Shown piece by piece: positions 9,711-19,721 of a stretch of 64,000 nucleotides of DNA. The translations under genes and the position numbers were made by a program. The stretch's first letter is position 1; each line of letters begins with the position of its first letter. Source of the stretch: Bacillus sp. 491mf (lineage in GTDB: Bacteria; Bacillota; Bacilli; Bacillales; Bacillaceae_G); NCBI RefSeq assembly GCF_900112415.1, contig NZ_FOLV01000016.1:1-64000 (forward strand). Direction: 5' to 3'. The notes beneath the pieces were generated by a model, which saw only the letters and a program-made list of their open reading frames with translations, made no database searches and was not told the origin of the DNA.

Positions 9711-12700
9711 CCATCTCCTACCTTTATTACCTGTTGTAAAGGACCAAATTGGTGAAGTCACTTGACCACCATATCGGTCTTCGACTTTCATATACCAGTA
9801 ATACGTCGTATTTTCCTTTAAATTCTCCAATTTCACTTTTGCGTTGCGCCAATTTGACACAAAATTATCTTTACCTATTACTTCGTTCGTGTACACGTTT
9901 ACTTCTACATAATCTGTTGCAACTTGTTTTATCGCAGGTTTCAAATCAACGTCTAATTCAAATTCATCTTTTCCTGGATACTCTTCTGGTTTATAAAAAT
10001 TATATTCATTTAAATATGGAGAGTACGTTTTGACATACATTTTATTCGCGGTTGTATCAAATTGCAAAAGACGCATATAACCTTGTCCACCCTCTGGGCC
10101 ACCTTGATAATCCGCTAACATTTGATATACTTTACGATCTGCGATTCCGTCCTCATTATCATCAATTTCATCAACTAATGTCTCACTATCATGATAATGT
10201 CCGCTCAACACAGCTAACACATTTTTATTCGGTTTAACTACTTCATTAAAAATTTTGTCGCCAATCGGACTACGATTACCTGATACAAGTAAATATTCAT
10301 GGAGCGATAAAATTGCTTTTCGATTTGGATATTTCTCCAATACTTCCTTCATCCATTGGATATCCTCATCTGTAACGCCCCATCCCATATACAGCATAAT
10401 AAAATCGTTACCTTTTGCTGAAATCAAATCATAGTGTCCACGGTTATCCTTATAACTTTCACCGTAAAATGACTTATCTTTAAAGCGCCAGTCCCCAAAA
10501 TATTTCGCGTATGCTGTATAGTCCTCATCTTTATGATTTACATCATGATTCCCAGCCAACACACCATACGGTACTTTCGCATTTTCAAGTACTTTCATAT
10601 ATTCATCTGCACGCTGCCATTGAAATTCTTGATACGACTTATCAACAAGATCTCCTGTATGGAATACATATTTAATATTCAATGCATCTTTTTGCGCAGC
10701 AATCCAGTCAACCTGGCTTTTATAAATATGTGGATAACTTTCAGAATAATACTGTGTATCCGACATCCATACAAATGTGTAATCAAATTTATTTGGTGAA
10801 CTTGGAATCTGATCTTGCACGATCACACTTACTTTTTGATCTTTTACATATTCTTTTGCTAATACAGCGCCTTTTAATTCAAAATCCTTATCTCCAGCAA
10901 TTTTCGATGTAAGCTCTGTCCACTTATTTGTCGTATAGTTCCAAGCATACATCGTAACTTTTCTTCCTTCTAGAGAACGTCCAAACCACTTTACTTCTAC
11001 CGTATCATCGTTTTTCACATCAGCAGCAACTGTTACATCAAAGCGATGGTACGGGAATTTCTCTGTTGATTCCGTCTTATAATATTTCCCGTCCTTTTTA
11101 CTAACTTTACTTAGCTGTTCTTGGTCAAAGCTTTTCTCACCATTTACAGCAAAAGCTTGTGGTGGTTCTTGTTCTATTGTATTTTCGGTAATTTTCATAC
11201 GATCCGTTTGATTCGGCTTATACACATACCCTTTATAAAATGTTGCCTTCATTGCATCATTTGTTGGATCAGTTACTTTTGCTTCAAGTGTCGGACTCGT
11301 ACTCACATTTTCCTCTCCATCTTTAGGTGCAATCGGAGTAGGATCTGTTGGATTTTCTGCCCAGGTTTCAAACATAACTGTCTTTTCTTGACGATTTCCT
11401 ACTTGATCTTCCGCCTCCACATGTAGTTCATGCTTTCCTGCTACTAATTGTGCAGATGACGTTTCGTATGGAGTTATAATCTCTTTACCGTCCAATATAA
11501 CTTTTTTATTTTTCACTCCTGCTATATCGTCCGTAACTGTTACATCGATTGGAATTTTCCCTTTGTACTTCTTTTCATTCTGTACTGTAGTAGAAATTTG
11601 TGGCGGTGTGTTATCAACTTTTACATTCGAGGCGACTTCTTTATTCACACCATCTTGCACTGCAATTCGATGATTTCCATCCTTTTCTTGTTTTGTATCC
11701 CATAAATACGCATTTGAAATAAATTTGTCTTCTGGAACTCGGAATCCGAACGTAAATACTGGTGTTGATGTATCTCCATCACCAACTGATAACTCCTGAT
11801 TTGGATTTGCAAAGTTCGGATCATATAAAGTCGTTCCATCTGCTAATACAAGGCGAACATTTTTTAAATAAAAGTCATCTTTGTTCTCTTCAACTCGATC
11901 ATCAAATGGAGACGTTTTTGTGCCAGATCGAATGTCAATTTTGAACGGTTCATTATATTTAATTTTTGATTGATCAATTTTTACAGTTAATGTGACATAA
12001 TCACTATACGTATCATCAAATACACGCAATACTTCATTTCCAATTGTAACTGCGTTTTTAAAATACAAGTCAGTTTGCTTCACATCGAAAGCAAAATAGG
12101 CAGGCTTCTCTAAAGCGCGATATGTATTCGTCTCTACTTTCTTTCCGTCCACTAAAAGAGAAAGTTGTTCAGACCCGGCCGACGAAGAGGTTCCTTTTAA
12201 TAAAACTTGATTTGCGACCACTTCATCATCTTTTACATTAAGACGAAGAGGGCCCTTATCTTTCTCACCAGCTATTTGCACTGCGTACATATTACTTTTT
12301 ACTACATGTAAACCATCAGAAGCTTCCAAGTAATATGTTATTTTCTCTTTCCCAATTAATTCAGGTGAGTAAATGGTATAATGATATTTTTTATCTACAC
12401 GATTCTCTACTAAATTTTCAACTTTATATTCTGCATTAGGATTCGTTTTGTAATATAATTTCACACTTTTAACTTGTTCATTATCAAGAACAGAAAAACT
12501 CAATTTATGGTCCTGAAATTCAGAAATTAGCCCCTCTGCCTGTTCATGTGAAATTGTCGGCGGAATTGCATCTGCCTTCAAAGCAACTCGTTCAGCCGGT
12601 ACTTGCCCTTCGAATACAGTTCCAGGAGATGCATTATGCTCTGCACTACTAATCTTTTGCATCATTTGTGAGCCATCTTGAGGGTAGCGATATAAAATTC

Positions 12701-14102
12701 CCTTATTCGCTTTCACATCAGCTTGGTTTGCTTGATCATTGTAGTAGGCAGCTGCAATTTCTTTCCCCGTCTTTGTTGCAACGACAATGCCACGTGCACT
12801 TCCATTCGCCATTCCATTTGAGTATATTCTAACAATATTTTTATTTTCTACTAAGTTCACTCCAAATTGTTTATTAAAATCAGCTACATTCTTCTCATTA
12901 TTTTCACCATTTATAATCCAAAATACGAGCGACTGCCCTGCTGGAATTACAACATCATCTGGAGTGGATCCCCAGATAAGATCCCCCTCTGCTCCTTCAG
13001 ATGGATAACGATAGCGAATTGTATAATCCTTAAAATTAAGATCCTTCTCGCTATTGTTATACACTTCAATAAATTCGTATCCATCTGCTTTCCCAACATT
13101 CGTCGTGTCTGGCGTCACTTCGGTAATTAAAAATGGCGGTACGCCTTGCGGATCTATTTTTTTATGTTCTACTTTTGTTTCATAGGATTTTTCAATCGTT
13201 TCTTGATTACCTTGCACGACAATTTTATAGAATAATGACTTCCCCCACAGCTCTTTTTGAGGAATTGTCACCTTATAAATATCGCTATTTCCTTCTTTAT
13301 TCATCTGCAATTTTTTGTGCGTCAATTTGCCATCTTGCGTATACAAAATGGCTACATTTTCCCCGCCTTTAATCGTTGCAGTAATAGTTAGATCCTCTGC
13401 CTCTGTATGGGTAGGTGATGCTGTATGCTCGATCGTAACGCCAACTTGATCTGATTGTTTTACTGGCTCTGACGGTACTTGAAACGGCTTTTCTTTTTGA
13501 TTATTATCTTTTTGTGCAGGCTCTAGCTGTTTGGAGTCTTCTTTTTGTGTGGATTCTGTAGTTTCAAATGTAGTATAAGTCCCAGGGGATGGTCTTTCAT
13601 TTTTTATTTCTTTCTTTGTTTCATTCCAAAAAGAATGAATTGATATATCTTTAGTCTCTTTTCTTGTTTCAATGACATCTAACATTTTATTTTTCTCATT
13701 CGCTACCTCAATCTTAATTTTTTCATCACTTAAATCCTCAGTAGCAAATAAAACTTGATCTTCTTTTATTTCTGTCTTATAGCGCTCATTCAGCTCATTA
13801 ACGGTTTTATTTCCAAATAAGATTAACTTCGTTTCTTTCGGTTGTACAAATTGCCTTTCATTTTTATCTTTAAGTTTTAGTACTTTTCCATTGACCTTCA
13901 GTTGAACATTTTTCATATCCATAACTTTCGCCGATGAGTTATACAACTCGATATAGCGTAGATCATCTGTATAATGAACTTCTGAAATGAGAGCTTGCTG
14001 ATTTTGTTCCTTCTCCTCAGCAAAAGTGACATAACCTGTCCCAGCCAATGTTTGAAACAAGAAAGTCGCTACAATTGCTGAACGGATTGCTTTTTTAAAC
14101 AT
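9693..14102 (-). CDS. Secreted lamin-tail-domain metallophosphoesterase
   Basis: A 1,469-residue exported protein. Residues 1-28 are a signal peptide ending near VTFAEE. Two lamin-tail domains follow (about 35-140, SEVHYTDDLRYIELYN; about 325-490, FIEVYNNSEKDLNFKDYTIRY), then several Ig-like or bacterial-surface segments. A calcineurin-type phosphoesterase occupies about residues 1105-1330: SDTQYYS near 1114, HTGDLVD near 1149, GNHDVNH near 1184 and SGHYHDS near 1302 are the metal ligands. An Fn3-like segment closes the protein. No LPXTG motif or SLH domain is seen, so it may be released or held by unrecognised domains. The substrate could be an extracellular nucleotide or a phosphate ester; it cannot be told apart here. 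The gene interrupts the yfhS-mutY order of B. subtilis. Confidence 0.88.
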   Translation of the reverse strand: MFKKAIRSAIVATFLFQTLAGTGYVTFAEEKEQNQQALISEVHYTDDLRYIELYNSSAKVMDMKNVQLKVNGKVLKLKDKNERQFVQPKETKLILFGNKTVNELNERYKTEIKEDQVLFATEDLSDEKIKIEVANEKNKMLDVIETRKETKDISIHSFWNETKKEIKNERPSPGTYTTFETTESTQKEDSKQLEPAQKDNNQKEKPFQVPSEPVKQSDQVGVTIEHTASPTHTEAEDLTITATIKGGENVAILYTQDGKLTHKKLQMNKEGNSDIYKVTIPQKELWGKSLFYKIVVQGNQETIEKSYETKVEHKKIDPQGVPPFLITEVTPDTTNVGKADGYEFIEVYNNSEKDLNFKDYTIRYRYPSEGAEGDLIWGSTPDDVVIPAGQSLVFWIINGENNEKNVADFNKQFGVNLVENKNIVRIYSNGMANGSARGIVVATKTGKEIAAAYYNDQANQADVKANKGILYRYPQDGSQMMQKISSAEHNASPGTVFEGQVPAERVALKADAIPPTISHEQAEGLISEFQDHKLSFSVLDNEQVKSVKLYYKTNPNAEYKVENLVENRVDKKYHYTIYSPELIGKEKITYYLEASDGLHVVKSNMYAVQIAGEKDKGPLRLNVKDDEVVANQVLLKGTSSSAGSEQLSLLVDGKKVETNTYRALEKPAYFAFDVKQTDLYFKNAVTIGNEVLRVFDDTYSDYVTLTVKIDQSKIKYNEPFKIDIRSGTKTSPFDDRVEENKDDFYLKNVRLVLADGTTLYDPNFANPNQELSVGDGDTSTPVFTFGFRVPEDKFISNAYLWDTKQEKDGNHRIAVQDGVNKEVASNVKVDNTPPQISTTVQNEKKYKGKIPIDVTVTDDIAGVKNKKVILDGKEIITPYETSSAQLVAGKHELHVEAEDQVGNRQEKTVMFETWAENPTDPTPIAPKDGEENVSTSPTLEAKVTDPTNDAMKATFYKGYVYKPNQTDRMKITENTIEQEPPQAFAVNGEKSFDQEQLSKVSKKDGKYYKTESTEKFPYHRFDVTVAADVKNDDTVEVKWFGRSLEGRKVTMYAWNYTTNKWTELTSKIAGDKDFELKGAVLAKEYVKDQKVSVIVQDQIPSSPNKFDYTFVWMSDTQYYSESYPHIYKSQVDWIAAQKDALNIKYVFHTGDLVDKSYQEFQWQRADEYMKVLENAKVPYGVLAGNHDVNHKDEDYTAYAKYFGDWRFKDKSFYGESYKDNRGHYDLISAKGNDFIMLYMGWGVTDEDIQWMKEVLEKYPNRKAILSLHEYLLVSGNRSPIGDKIFNEVVKPNKNVLAVLSGHYHDSETLVDEIDDNEDGIADRKVYQMLADYQGGPEGGQGYMRLLQFDTTANKMYVKTYSPYLNEYNFYKPEEYPGKDEFELDVDLKPAIKQVATDYVEVNVYTNEVIGKDNFVSNWRNAKVKLENLKENTTYYWYMKVEDRYGGQVTSPIWSFTTGNKGRRWNVFPS

Positions 14103-14201
14103 TTTCTATCCCCCTTTACATTTTTCATTACAACTTTCATTGTATTTGTCATTTGTTAAGGGAATATGAAATATTTGTAAGAGATTGTTATCTTTATGTC
14201 G

Positions 14202-14234
14202 AAAAAACTCCAACCGTTATGGTTGGAGTTTTTT
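14202..14234. terminator. Terminator after mutY
   Basis: Perfect inverted repeat AAAAAACTCCAACC / GGTTGGAGTTTTTT with a five-base loop, overlapping the mutY stop region. It can work in both directions. Confidence 0.85.
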
Positions 14235-15311
14235 GACACATTCTTCATAAATCGTTCGATGTGATTTCGAAATGGGTAATTGTTCAAACTCTTCGGTAGT
14301 AATAATTTTTAAATGGTCCGTTTCAACAATTGGTTGCAGCGCAGTGCCATAAAACACAAATATATCCCACGTCCGATGAGTAAACGTATGTTGCACATTT
14401 ATTGCATAGTCATCGATGGAAATAGACATCGCAAATTTCTCTTTCATATAATCAGTAAGCTGTTGTTTCTGATTTCGAATTCCTTCGCTAATTTCAACGT
14501 TCGGAAATTCCCACATGTTAGCAAGTAATCCGGTACTCGGTCTTTTATTAACAACATATTTTCCATCTTCCGTACGCAGGACACTGGCAACAAGCGGAAC
14601 CATTTTCGGGGCTTTTGCTTTACTTTTCACTGGTAATTCCTTTTGTACTCCTTCAGCAAACGCGCGGCAATGCTCCCGAACAGGACAGAGAAGACAAGAT
14701 GGATTTTTCGGAACACAAATAAGTGCCCCTAGTTCCATCAGCCCTTGGTTAAAATAAGATGGATTTTCTTTTGAGATGATTTGGCGAACAACATCTTCAA
14801 ATACTTTACGTGTTTTCGGTTTTGCGATATCATCCCAAATTGACAAAACACGTGATAATACGCGCATTACATTTCCATCAACAGCCGGCTCTGGAATCCC
14901 GTAAGCAATACTCAAAATGGCCCCTTTTGTATAAGGTCCTACACCTTTTAACTTTTCAATTTGTTTTACATCACTAGGAACTTTTCCGCCGTATTGTTCT
15001 TTTACTTCTTTTACGGCAGCATGTAAGTTACGTGCTCTTGAATAATAACCAAGACCTTCCCACGCCTTTAACACTTCTTCATCTTCTGCATCAGCTAATG
15101 CTTCTAATGTTGGAAACTTTCCCATAAAGTTTGCGTAATATGGTTTTACAGCTTCAACCCGGGTTTGCTGAAGCATAATTTCCGAAACCCAAACGCGATA
15201 TGGGTCTTTATTGATGCGCCATGGCAAATCACGCTGCTCTGCTTCAAACCAACTAATTAAATCATGTTGGAATTTTTCTATGTTAAAGTCATCTAATATT
15301 TCAAGCTTCAA
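14217..15311 (-). CDS. mutY: Adenine DNA glycosylase
   Basis: MutY removes adenine mispaired with 8-oxoguanine. In the 364 residues the helix-hairpin-helix ([15 protein letters not shown]) is followed by the catalytic aspartate in [10 protein letters not shown]. The 4Fe-4S loop is C-x6-C-x2-C-x5-C in [17 protein letters not shown]. The C-terminal Nudix-like domain that reads 8-oxoG is present. The start codon is TTG, preceded by AGGGGGA at a good distance. It occupies the B. subtilis yfhQ position next to yfhP. Confidence 0.96.
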   Translation of the reverse strand: MKLEILDDFNIEKFQHDLISWFEAEQRDLPWRINKDPYRVWVSEIMLQQTRVEAVKPYYANFMGKFPTLEALADAEDEEVLKAWEGLGYYSRARNLHAAVKEVKEQYGGKVPSDVKQIEKLKGVGPYTKGAILSIAYGIPEPAVDGNVMRVLSRVLSIWDDIAKPKTRKVFEDVVRQIISKENPSYFNQGLMELGALICVPKNPSCLLCPVREHCRAFAEGVQKELPVKSKAKAPKMVPLVASVLRTEDGKYVVNKRPSTGLLANMWEFPNVEISEGIRNQKQQLTDYMKEKFAMSISIDDYAINVQHTFTHRTWDIFVFYGTALQPIVETDHLKIITTEEFEQLPISKSHRTIYEECVKKLQP

Positions 15312-15459
15312 ACTTGGTCCCCCTCATTTTTTTGCATATACGTACTATTATAAAGAATTTAGGAGAAAATTTAAGTAAGATGATGTAAGAAATAAAAGGC
15401 AAATGCCTTGTGATATAGAATAAAAAGAGTTACATTAATAAAAAACGGAGGTGGTTTTC

Positions 15460-16440
15460 ATGGACACAGCCACTCATCTTGTCATGGGCGTTACATTAGG
15501 AAGCTTAGCAACACTAGATCCAGCGCTCAGTCAAAGTGACTTCGGGCCACAAGCTGTGATGTTTGCAACAATTGTCGGTTCTAATGTTCCTGATATTGAT
15601 ACTGTTTTAAAATTAAGAAACAATGCAAAATATATTCGAAATCATCGCGGGATTACTCACTCCATCCCAGCTGTTATCCTTTGGTCATTTTTGGTTAGTG
15701 GGATTACTTTTGCAGTATTTCAAAGCCCGCCCTATCTTCACCTTCTTCTATGGTCATTTATCGCTGTATTTCTTCATGTCTTCGTTGATATTTTCAATGC
15801 ATACGGTACACAAGCACTGCGGCCCTTTACTAGGAAATGGGTGGCACTAGGCGTCATTAACACATTTGATGCCGTCATTTTCTTCATTCATACATTAGCG
15901 ATTGCATGTATGCTTGTCGGTGCAAATAAAGGTTATGCTGGAGTAGCTGCTTATATGTTAATGACCGTTTATTATATCGGCCGAATTATGATGCGCCAAA
16001 ATGTAAAAGGTGTCGTAAAGAAACGATTTCGTGACGTTGAACAAGTCATCATTTCACCATCATATCGCTTTTATCATTATCACTTAGCTATCGTTACAAA
16101 AGACCACTATTTTGTTGCCCGTTGGCATCGCGGTAGTATTATGGTTCATGATAAATTCGAGCGCATTCCATTACCTGATAACGATGTCATTCGTGCCGCT
16201 CAAAAAGATGAAAACATTTCAGCGTTCTTATCATTTTCTCCTGTCTATCGCTGGGATATTTTTGAATACAACGACTATTATGAAGTTAGATTTATAGATC
16301 TACGCTATCGCAGTAAAGATTATTATCCGTTTGTCGCAATTGTTCAGCTGAATAAAGAACTTGATATTATGAGTTCCTACACAGGATGGATTTTCAGCGA
16401 AGAAAAACTGCGCAAAAAATTAGAACTAATTCCGCATTAA
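15460..16440 (+). CDS. yfhP: Membrane-bound metal-dependent hydrolase family protein, YfhP-like
   Basis: A 326-residue protein of the DUF457/YdjM-like family. The N-terminal half has several membrane helices with conserved His and Asp residues (MDTATHLVMG, PDIDTVL, RGITHSIPA), which resemble metal ligands. The C-terminal half is a soluble beta-rich domain. GGAGGTG directs translation from the ATG at 15460 instead of the upstream GTG. B. subtilis yfhP is also beside mutY; there it has been reported as a negative regulator of yfhQRS, which I recall but cannot test here. Confidence 0.85.
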   Translation: MDTATHLVMGVTLGSLATLDPALSQSDFGPQAVMFATIVGSNVPDIDTVLKLRNNAKYIRNHRGITHSIPAVILWSFLVSGITFAVFQSPPYLHLLLWSFIAVFLHVFVDIFNAYGTQALRPFTRKWVALGVINTFDAVIFFIHTLAIACMLVGANKGYAGVAAYMLMTVYYIGRIMMRQNVKGVVKKRFRDVEQVIISPSYRFYHYHLAIVTKDHYFVARWHRGSIMVHDKFERIPLPDNDVIRAAQKDENISAFLSFSPVYRWDIFEYNDYYEVRFIDLRYRSKDYYPFVAIVQLNKELDIMSSYTGWIFSEEKLRKKLELIPH

Positions 16441-16468
16441 AAAAACGACCACAATTGGTCGTTTTTTT
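16439..16468. terminator. Bidirectional terminator between yfhP and yfhJ
   Basis: Inverted repeat AAAAAACGACCA / TGGTCGTTTTTT with a four-base loop, between two convergent genes. Confidence 0.85.
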
Positions 16469-16733
16469 AATGTTTAACATGATCGTCTTTATTAATTAAA
16501 TGACTATACTTTGGATTATTCGTTTGAATTTCATGCAAACGCGCCCCTTGGTTATTAATCCACGCTCGTACCACTTTCTCTGTCATTTCAGTCCCTTGAT
16601 ACGTTCCTACTTTTGCATATGTCGCACCAAAATCCTCCCATAACAACTCAATCCAAGTACGCGCTTGAGAATAAGAAAGAGAAGGATTTTTTTCAAGAAG
16701 TTCTTTCGTTAATTTTTCAAAAATATCGTTCAT
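16467..16733 (-). CDS. yfhJ: WVELL-type small protein YfhJ
   Basis: An 88-residue protein with the segment ARTWIELLWEDFGATYAK, the variant WVELL motif that defines the YfhJ family. It is soluble and helical, with the histidine-ended tail HVKH. AAAGGAGA precedes the ATG. The neighbourhood (yfhP, sspK) agrees with B. subtilis. Function unknown. Confidence 0.85.
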   Translation of the reverse strand: MNDIFEKLTKELLEKNPSLSYSQARTWIELLWEDFGATYAKVGTYQGTEMTEKVVRAWINNQGARLHEIQTNNPKYSHLINKDDHVKH

Positions 16734-16759
16734 ACTATGTCTCCTTTAATCGATTCATT

Positions 16760-16920
16760 TATTTTTTAACATATAAATCACAGCTATGCAAAACAAAACA
16801 TGACCTGCACTTGCTCTCTCCCTTTGTTTTAAATATTGCACGTGGCAGAAAAAGGCACTGACCGCTCCTACACATGGCCAGTTGCTCTCGTCCCCCCCAA
16901 AAAAGAAAAAGGTTTTCAAG
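16760..16920 (-). repeat. Dispersed repeat copy A (bcr-type)
   Basis: A non-coding repeat of about 150 bp. Diagnostic blocks, in this orientation, are ACATATAAATC, CCTCGCACGTGGCAGAA-like (here ATTGCACGTGGCAG), GGCACTGACCGCTCC, CATGGCCAG and CTCTCGTC. Related copies occur at about 19590, 22125, 22270, 29050, 30303, 33785, 35830 and 60045. Confidence 0.8.
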
Positions 16921-17019
16921 CCATTTTTTGTTTGTATTCCTCTAGAATATTTCCTCTCACATTGCACAATCTATAAGTGATACTTCATGTATCAAACTGT
17001 AACGAGGGGGGAGTTCCTC

Positions 17020-17178
17020 TTGGGCAAACAATCGGAAATTTGGTCTGAATCCAAAAACGACAGCAAAATCAACGGTCCTACAAAAGCAAAAGCTCGCTTT
17101 GCTTCAAAACGCCCTAACGGCACTATTAACACGCATCCACAAGAGCGAATGCGTGCCGCGAATCAAGAAGAAGCATAA
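17020..17178 (+). CDS. sspK: Small acid-soluble spore protein K
   Basis: A 52-residue protein with the conserved SspK core [18 protein letters not shown] and QERMRAANQ. It is a minor SASP found in forespores. The start codon is TTG at 17020, with GAGGGGGGAG seven to fifteen bases upstream; the earlier in-frame ATG has no ribosome-binding site. A small gene, the ypzG-like one, follows 38 bp downstream and is probably co-transcribed. Confidence 0.93.
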   Translation: MGKQSEIWSESKNDSKINGPTKAKARFASKRPNGTINTHPQERMRAANQEEA

Positions 17179-17216
17179 CAACTGTTTATCGATAACTTCT
17201 TATACGAGGTGATAAA

Positions 17217-17369
17217 ATGAGCTACCGCAATCATTTAGACCGTCGTTCTGAATTATTTAATCCCACGTGGGCTCGTCCAAAGCACGCAAAAGCACAAGTA
17301 AATGGACAAACGCAGCAAACGCAGTCTCTCATTATTTTGGCAAATGAAATGAAAAAACGCCAATTTTAA
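17217..17369 (+). CDS. YpzG-like small spore-associated protein
   Basis: A 50-residue protein beginning MSYRNHLDRRSELFNPTW and containing VNGQTQQTQ, the hallmark of the YpzG family. It is soluble, basic and polar. GAGGTG lies six bases upstream of the ATG. It follows sspK with a 38 bp gap and is closed by a terminator, so a two-gene sporulation transcript is likely. Molecular role unknown. Confidence 0.8.
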   Translation: MSYRNHLDRRSELFNPTWARPKHAKAQVNGQTQQTQSLIILANEMKKRQF

Positions 17370-17393
17370 GCGCCTACCTCCTTTAACAATTAC

Positions 17394-17442
17394 AAAAAGT
17401 GAAAACTAGAGCAGCCAAGGCTCTCTAGTCTTCACTTTTTTT
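17394..17442. terminator. Bidirectional terminator after the sspK pair
   Basis: Long imperfect hairpin AAAAAGTGAA-ACTAGAG / CTCTAGT-TTCACTTTTT between convergent genes. It overlaps the end of yfhH. Confidence 0.85.
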
Positions 17443-17752
17443 GCAATAATGAAATAGGAATACCAATTTCCTCTGTTTCATTTTGTTTATGTCCCCAAGC
17501 AAATACCCCGTTAAAATACGTAATGGTAAACGATGCACCTGGCTCTTCTACAAGTTCATATGTTTCGCCAATCTGAAATTCATTTATATCTGTCATATAA
17601 GCACGTGCCATCGCAATTTTCCTCATTAAAACATCAAATTCATTTACAATGCCAAGTTGTTCTGCTTTTACTGCCTGTTCTTTTAAAACGCCTATTTCTT
17701 CTCGCAATTCATGTGGTGTCATCTCACTATAGCGCTTTGGCATGTTTCTCAT
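17432..17752 (-). CDS. yfhH: YfhH family protein (DUF1811)
   Basis: A 106-residue protein. It has an N-terminal helical part (RYSEMTPHELREEIGVL, KIAMARAYM) and a C-terminal small beta domain (FTITYFNGVFAWGHK), as in the YfhH family. Function unknown. GAGGGAG supports the start at 17752, giving MRNMPKRY; the ATG three codons later is an alternative. Translation begins 12 bases after the recX stop, so the two are probably one transcript. Confidence 0.85.
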   Translation of the reverse strand: MRNMPKRYSEMTPHELREEIGVLKEQAVKAEQLGIVNEFDVLMRKIAMARAYMTDINEFQIGETYELVEEPGASFTITYFNGVFAWGHKQNETEEIGIPISLLQKK

Positions 17753-17763
17753 TTTTTTCTCCC

Positions 17764-18576
17764 TCATCCCTCTTCACGTTTCATTTGAATAAACACTTCT
17801 ATTTCATCAATCGAAAAACCCTTTCGATATAATGCTTGCTTTATCTTATTTTCATACGTCCAACCATCATATTTCTTATACTTTTCATGATATTTATTCC
17901 CATGATAGATAAGGGCTTCTTCTTGCTTTTTATCATCCTTTTCATCTTTTAGTTCTTCTAAACAAATTTGAATGATATTACGCCCATATCCTTTCCGCAC
18001 TAACATCTCTTCTAGTTTTTGTTTCATTTGTAGAAAAGAATGTTTTTGATAAGACTTTTTCTTTTTTTCTATAAGCACAAGAGCATTTTCAATTTGCTTC
18101 TCCTCGGGATACTCCTGTAAACTATGGGTAATCATTACATCCGTAATCCCTTTACTTAACAGTTCACGTCTAATGACAATTGGTCCTTTTTGGCTCACAT
18201 TACTATGCGTACGGACATATGCAATCGCATACTCTTTATCATTAATATAACGGTCATGTAATAGTTTTGAAACCACTTCAGAGATGATGGCTTGTCCAAT
18301 TTCCTTTTTCCGTAATTGCTCTTCTACTTCTTGCTTCGTTCTCATTTGATGCGATAAGTAAGTAATTGCATATAAATATGCCTTTTGTACTTCTTCATCA
18401 TATAAAACGTTTGCTAATTCAACATCATCAAATTCCAAGCCTTTTTGAAGCCCATGTTTGATTAAAGTCACTTGATCAACACTAAAACCATATTCTTCTC
18501 CATGACCTTTATCAATGTAAATGTTAAATCTTTCGTTCGTTCGTTTTTGTACTTCTATTTTCGTAATGACAGCCAT
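17764..18576 (-). CDS. recX: RecX, RecA modulator
   Basis: A 270-residue RecX. These proteins bind RecA filaments and limit recombination. Three-helix repeats are visible, e.g. YLSHQMRTKQEVEEQL, VVSKLLHDRYINDKEYAIAYV, GPIVIRRELLSKGI. It is of Bacillus length, longer than the enterobacterial form of about 165 residues. The second ATG (MAVITKIEVQ) is chosen because GAGGTG is eight bases from it and only two from the first. It is divergent from yfhF across 81 bp, which holds both promoters. Confidence 0.92.
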   Translation of the reverse strand: MAVITKIEVQKRTNERFNIYIDKGHGEEYGFSVDQVTLIKHGLQKGLEFDDVELANVLYDEEVQKAYLYAITYLSHQMRTKQEVEEQLRKKEIGQAIISEVVSKLLHDRYINDKEYAIAYVRTHSNVSQKGPIVIRRELLSKGITDVMITHSLQEYPEEKQIENALVLIEKKKKSYQKHSFLQMKQKLEEMLVRKGYGRNIIQICLEELKDEKDDKKQEEALIYHGNKYHEKYKKYDGWTYENKIKQALYRKGFSIDEIEVFIQMKREEG

Positions 18577-18657
18577 ACATTTCACCTCAACATCATTTTA
18601 ACATACTATGAAACAAATTTGAGTTTCTTGAATATACATAATGAGGAGGGGTTTCTT

Positions 18658-19563
18658 TTGGAAATCGCTATTTCTGGAGGAACAGGTTTTATTGGAAAAG
18701 CACTCACTTTATATTTAGCAAGTAAAGGACATATCGTATACATCCTGACACGTCAAGTAAGAGAAAATCATTCCCCTGCAAATATACACTATATACATTG
18801 GGATGCTGGCGCCTCAAAATTCCCACTCTCTTCCATTGATGTCATTATTAATCTTGCCGGAGAATCGATTAATAATGGTCGCTGGACGAAAAAACAGCAA
18901 GAAAAAATTATAAATAGTCGTTTACACACGACAAAAGGCTTAATTAAGCAACTCCAAACGTTACACACATACCCAAGCACATTTATAAATGCCAGTGCGA
19001 TTGGCTATTATGGTACATCAGAAATAGACACATTTACAGAAGAGCATCCTAAGAAAGGGAATGATTTTCTAGCCACTACCGTACAATTATGGGAAGAAGA
19101 AGCGAGTAAAGCAGCTGATCTTGGCATTCGAACGATTTATACGCGCTTCGGTATTGTTCTTGGAAAAAATGGAGGAGCACTGCCGAAAATGTTGCTTCCC
19201 TATCAATTGTTCATGGGAGGAACAATCGGCTCAGGAAATCAATTGTTGTCTTGGGTTCACCTTGAAGATGTTGTTCGAATGATTGATTTTGCAATTCACA
19301 CAAAAGAAGTAAGTGGCGCTTTCAATATTACAGCTCCTCATCCTGTAACAATGACGGAATTTGGAAGAACAATCGCGAAAGTGCTGCATCGACCACATTG
19401 GTTGCCAGTACCTGCGTTTGCGCTCAAAACTCTTCTCGGTGAAAAGAGCATCCTTGTGCTAGAAGGACAAAGAGTATTACCTCAAAAAGCAATACAACAC
19501 GGATATACACATTCCTATGCTACTTTAGAACATGCGCTTCAAAATATTGAATCGTACTCATAA
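18658..19563 (+). CDS. yfhF: Epimerase of the TIGR01777 / YfhF family
   Basis: A 301-residue extended short-chain dehydrogenase-like protein. GGTGFIG at residues 7-13 binds the dinucleotide. INLAGESI, the GYYG active-site tyrosine region (SAIGYYGTSE), RFGIVLG and the C-terminal DUF1731 segment (PVPAFALKTLLGE) are typical. Substrate unknown. The start is TTG at 18658 after GAGGAGGGG; the open frame further upstream overlaps recX and is not real. Confidence 0.9.
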   Translation: MEIAISGGTGFIGKALTLYLASKGHIVYILTRQVRENHSPANIHYIHWDAGASKFPLSSIDVIINLAGESINNGRWTKKQQEKIINSRLHTTKGLIKQLQTLHTYPSTFINASAIGYYGTSEIDTFTEEHPKKGNDFLATTVQLWEEEASKAADLGIRTIYTRFGIVLGKNGGALPKMLLPYQLFMGGTIGSGNQLLSWVHLEDVVRMIDFAIHTKEVSGAFNITAPHPVTMTEFGRTIAKVLHRPHWLPVPAFALKTLLGEKSILVLEGQRVLPQKAIQHGYTHSYATLEHALQNIESYS

Positions 19564-19589
19564 CTACTAAGCTCTTAAAAAATGACATA

Positions 19590-19705
19590 AAAACCCCTTC
19601 TTTTTTAAAGAGGAGACGAGAGCATCTGGCCGCGCATAGAAACGGTCATGCTGTATTCTTCTTAGCAGCGATTTATATGTTAAAAAATCAAAATGGATTT
19701 ATATA
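19590..19705 (+). repeat. Dispersed repeat copy B (bcr-type, short)
   Basis: A shortened copy in the opposite orientation to copy A. It keeps GACGAGAGCATCTGGCC, CGGTCA and AGCGATTTATATGTT but lacks the middle of the repeat. Confidence 0.65.
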
Positions 19706-19721
19706 AAACAAAGAGGTTCTT

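Noticed and set aside
16755-16967. Reading frame across repeat copy A
   Set aside because: It lies inside a dispersed non-coding repeat and is not kept in the other copies.
18472-18657. Extended N-terminus of the YfhF reading frame
   Set aside because: It overlaps recX and its promoter region, has no ribosome-binding site, and the TTG at 18658 after GAGGAGGGG gives the family length.
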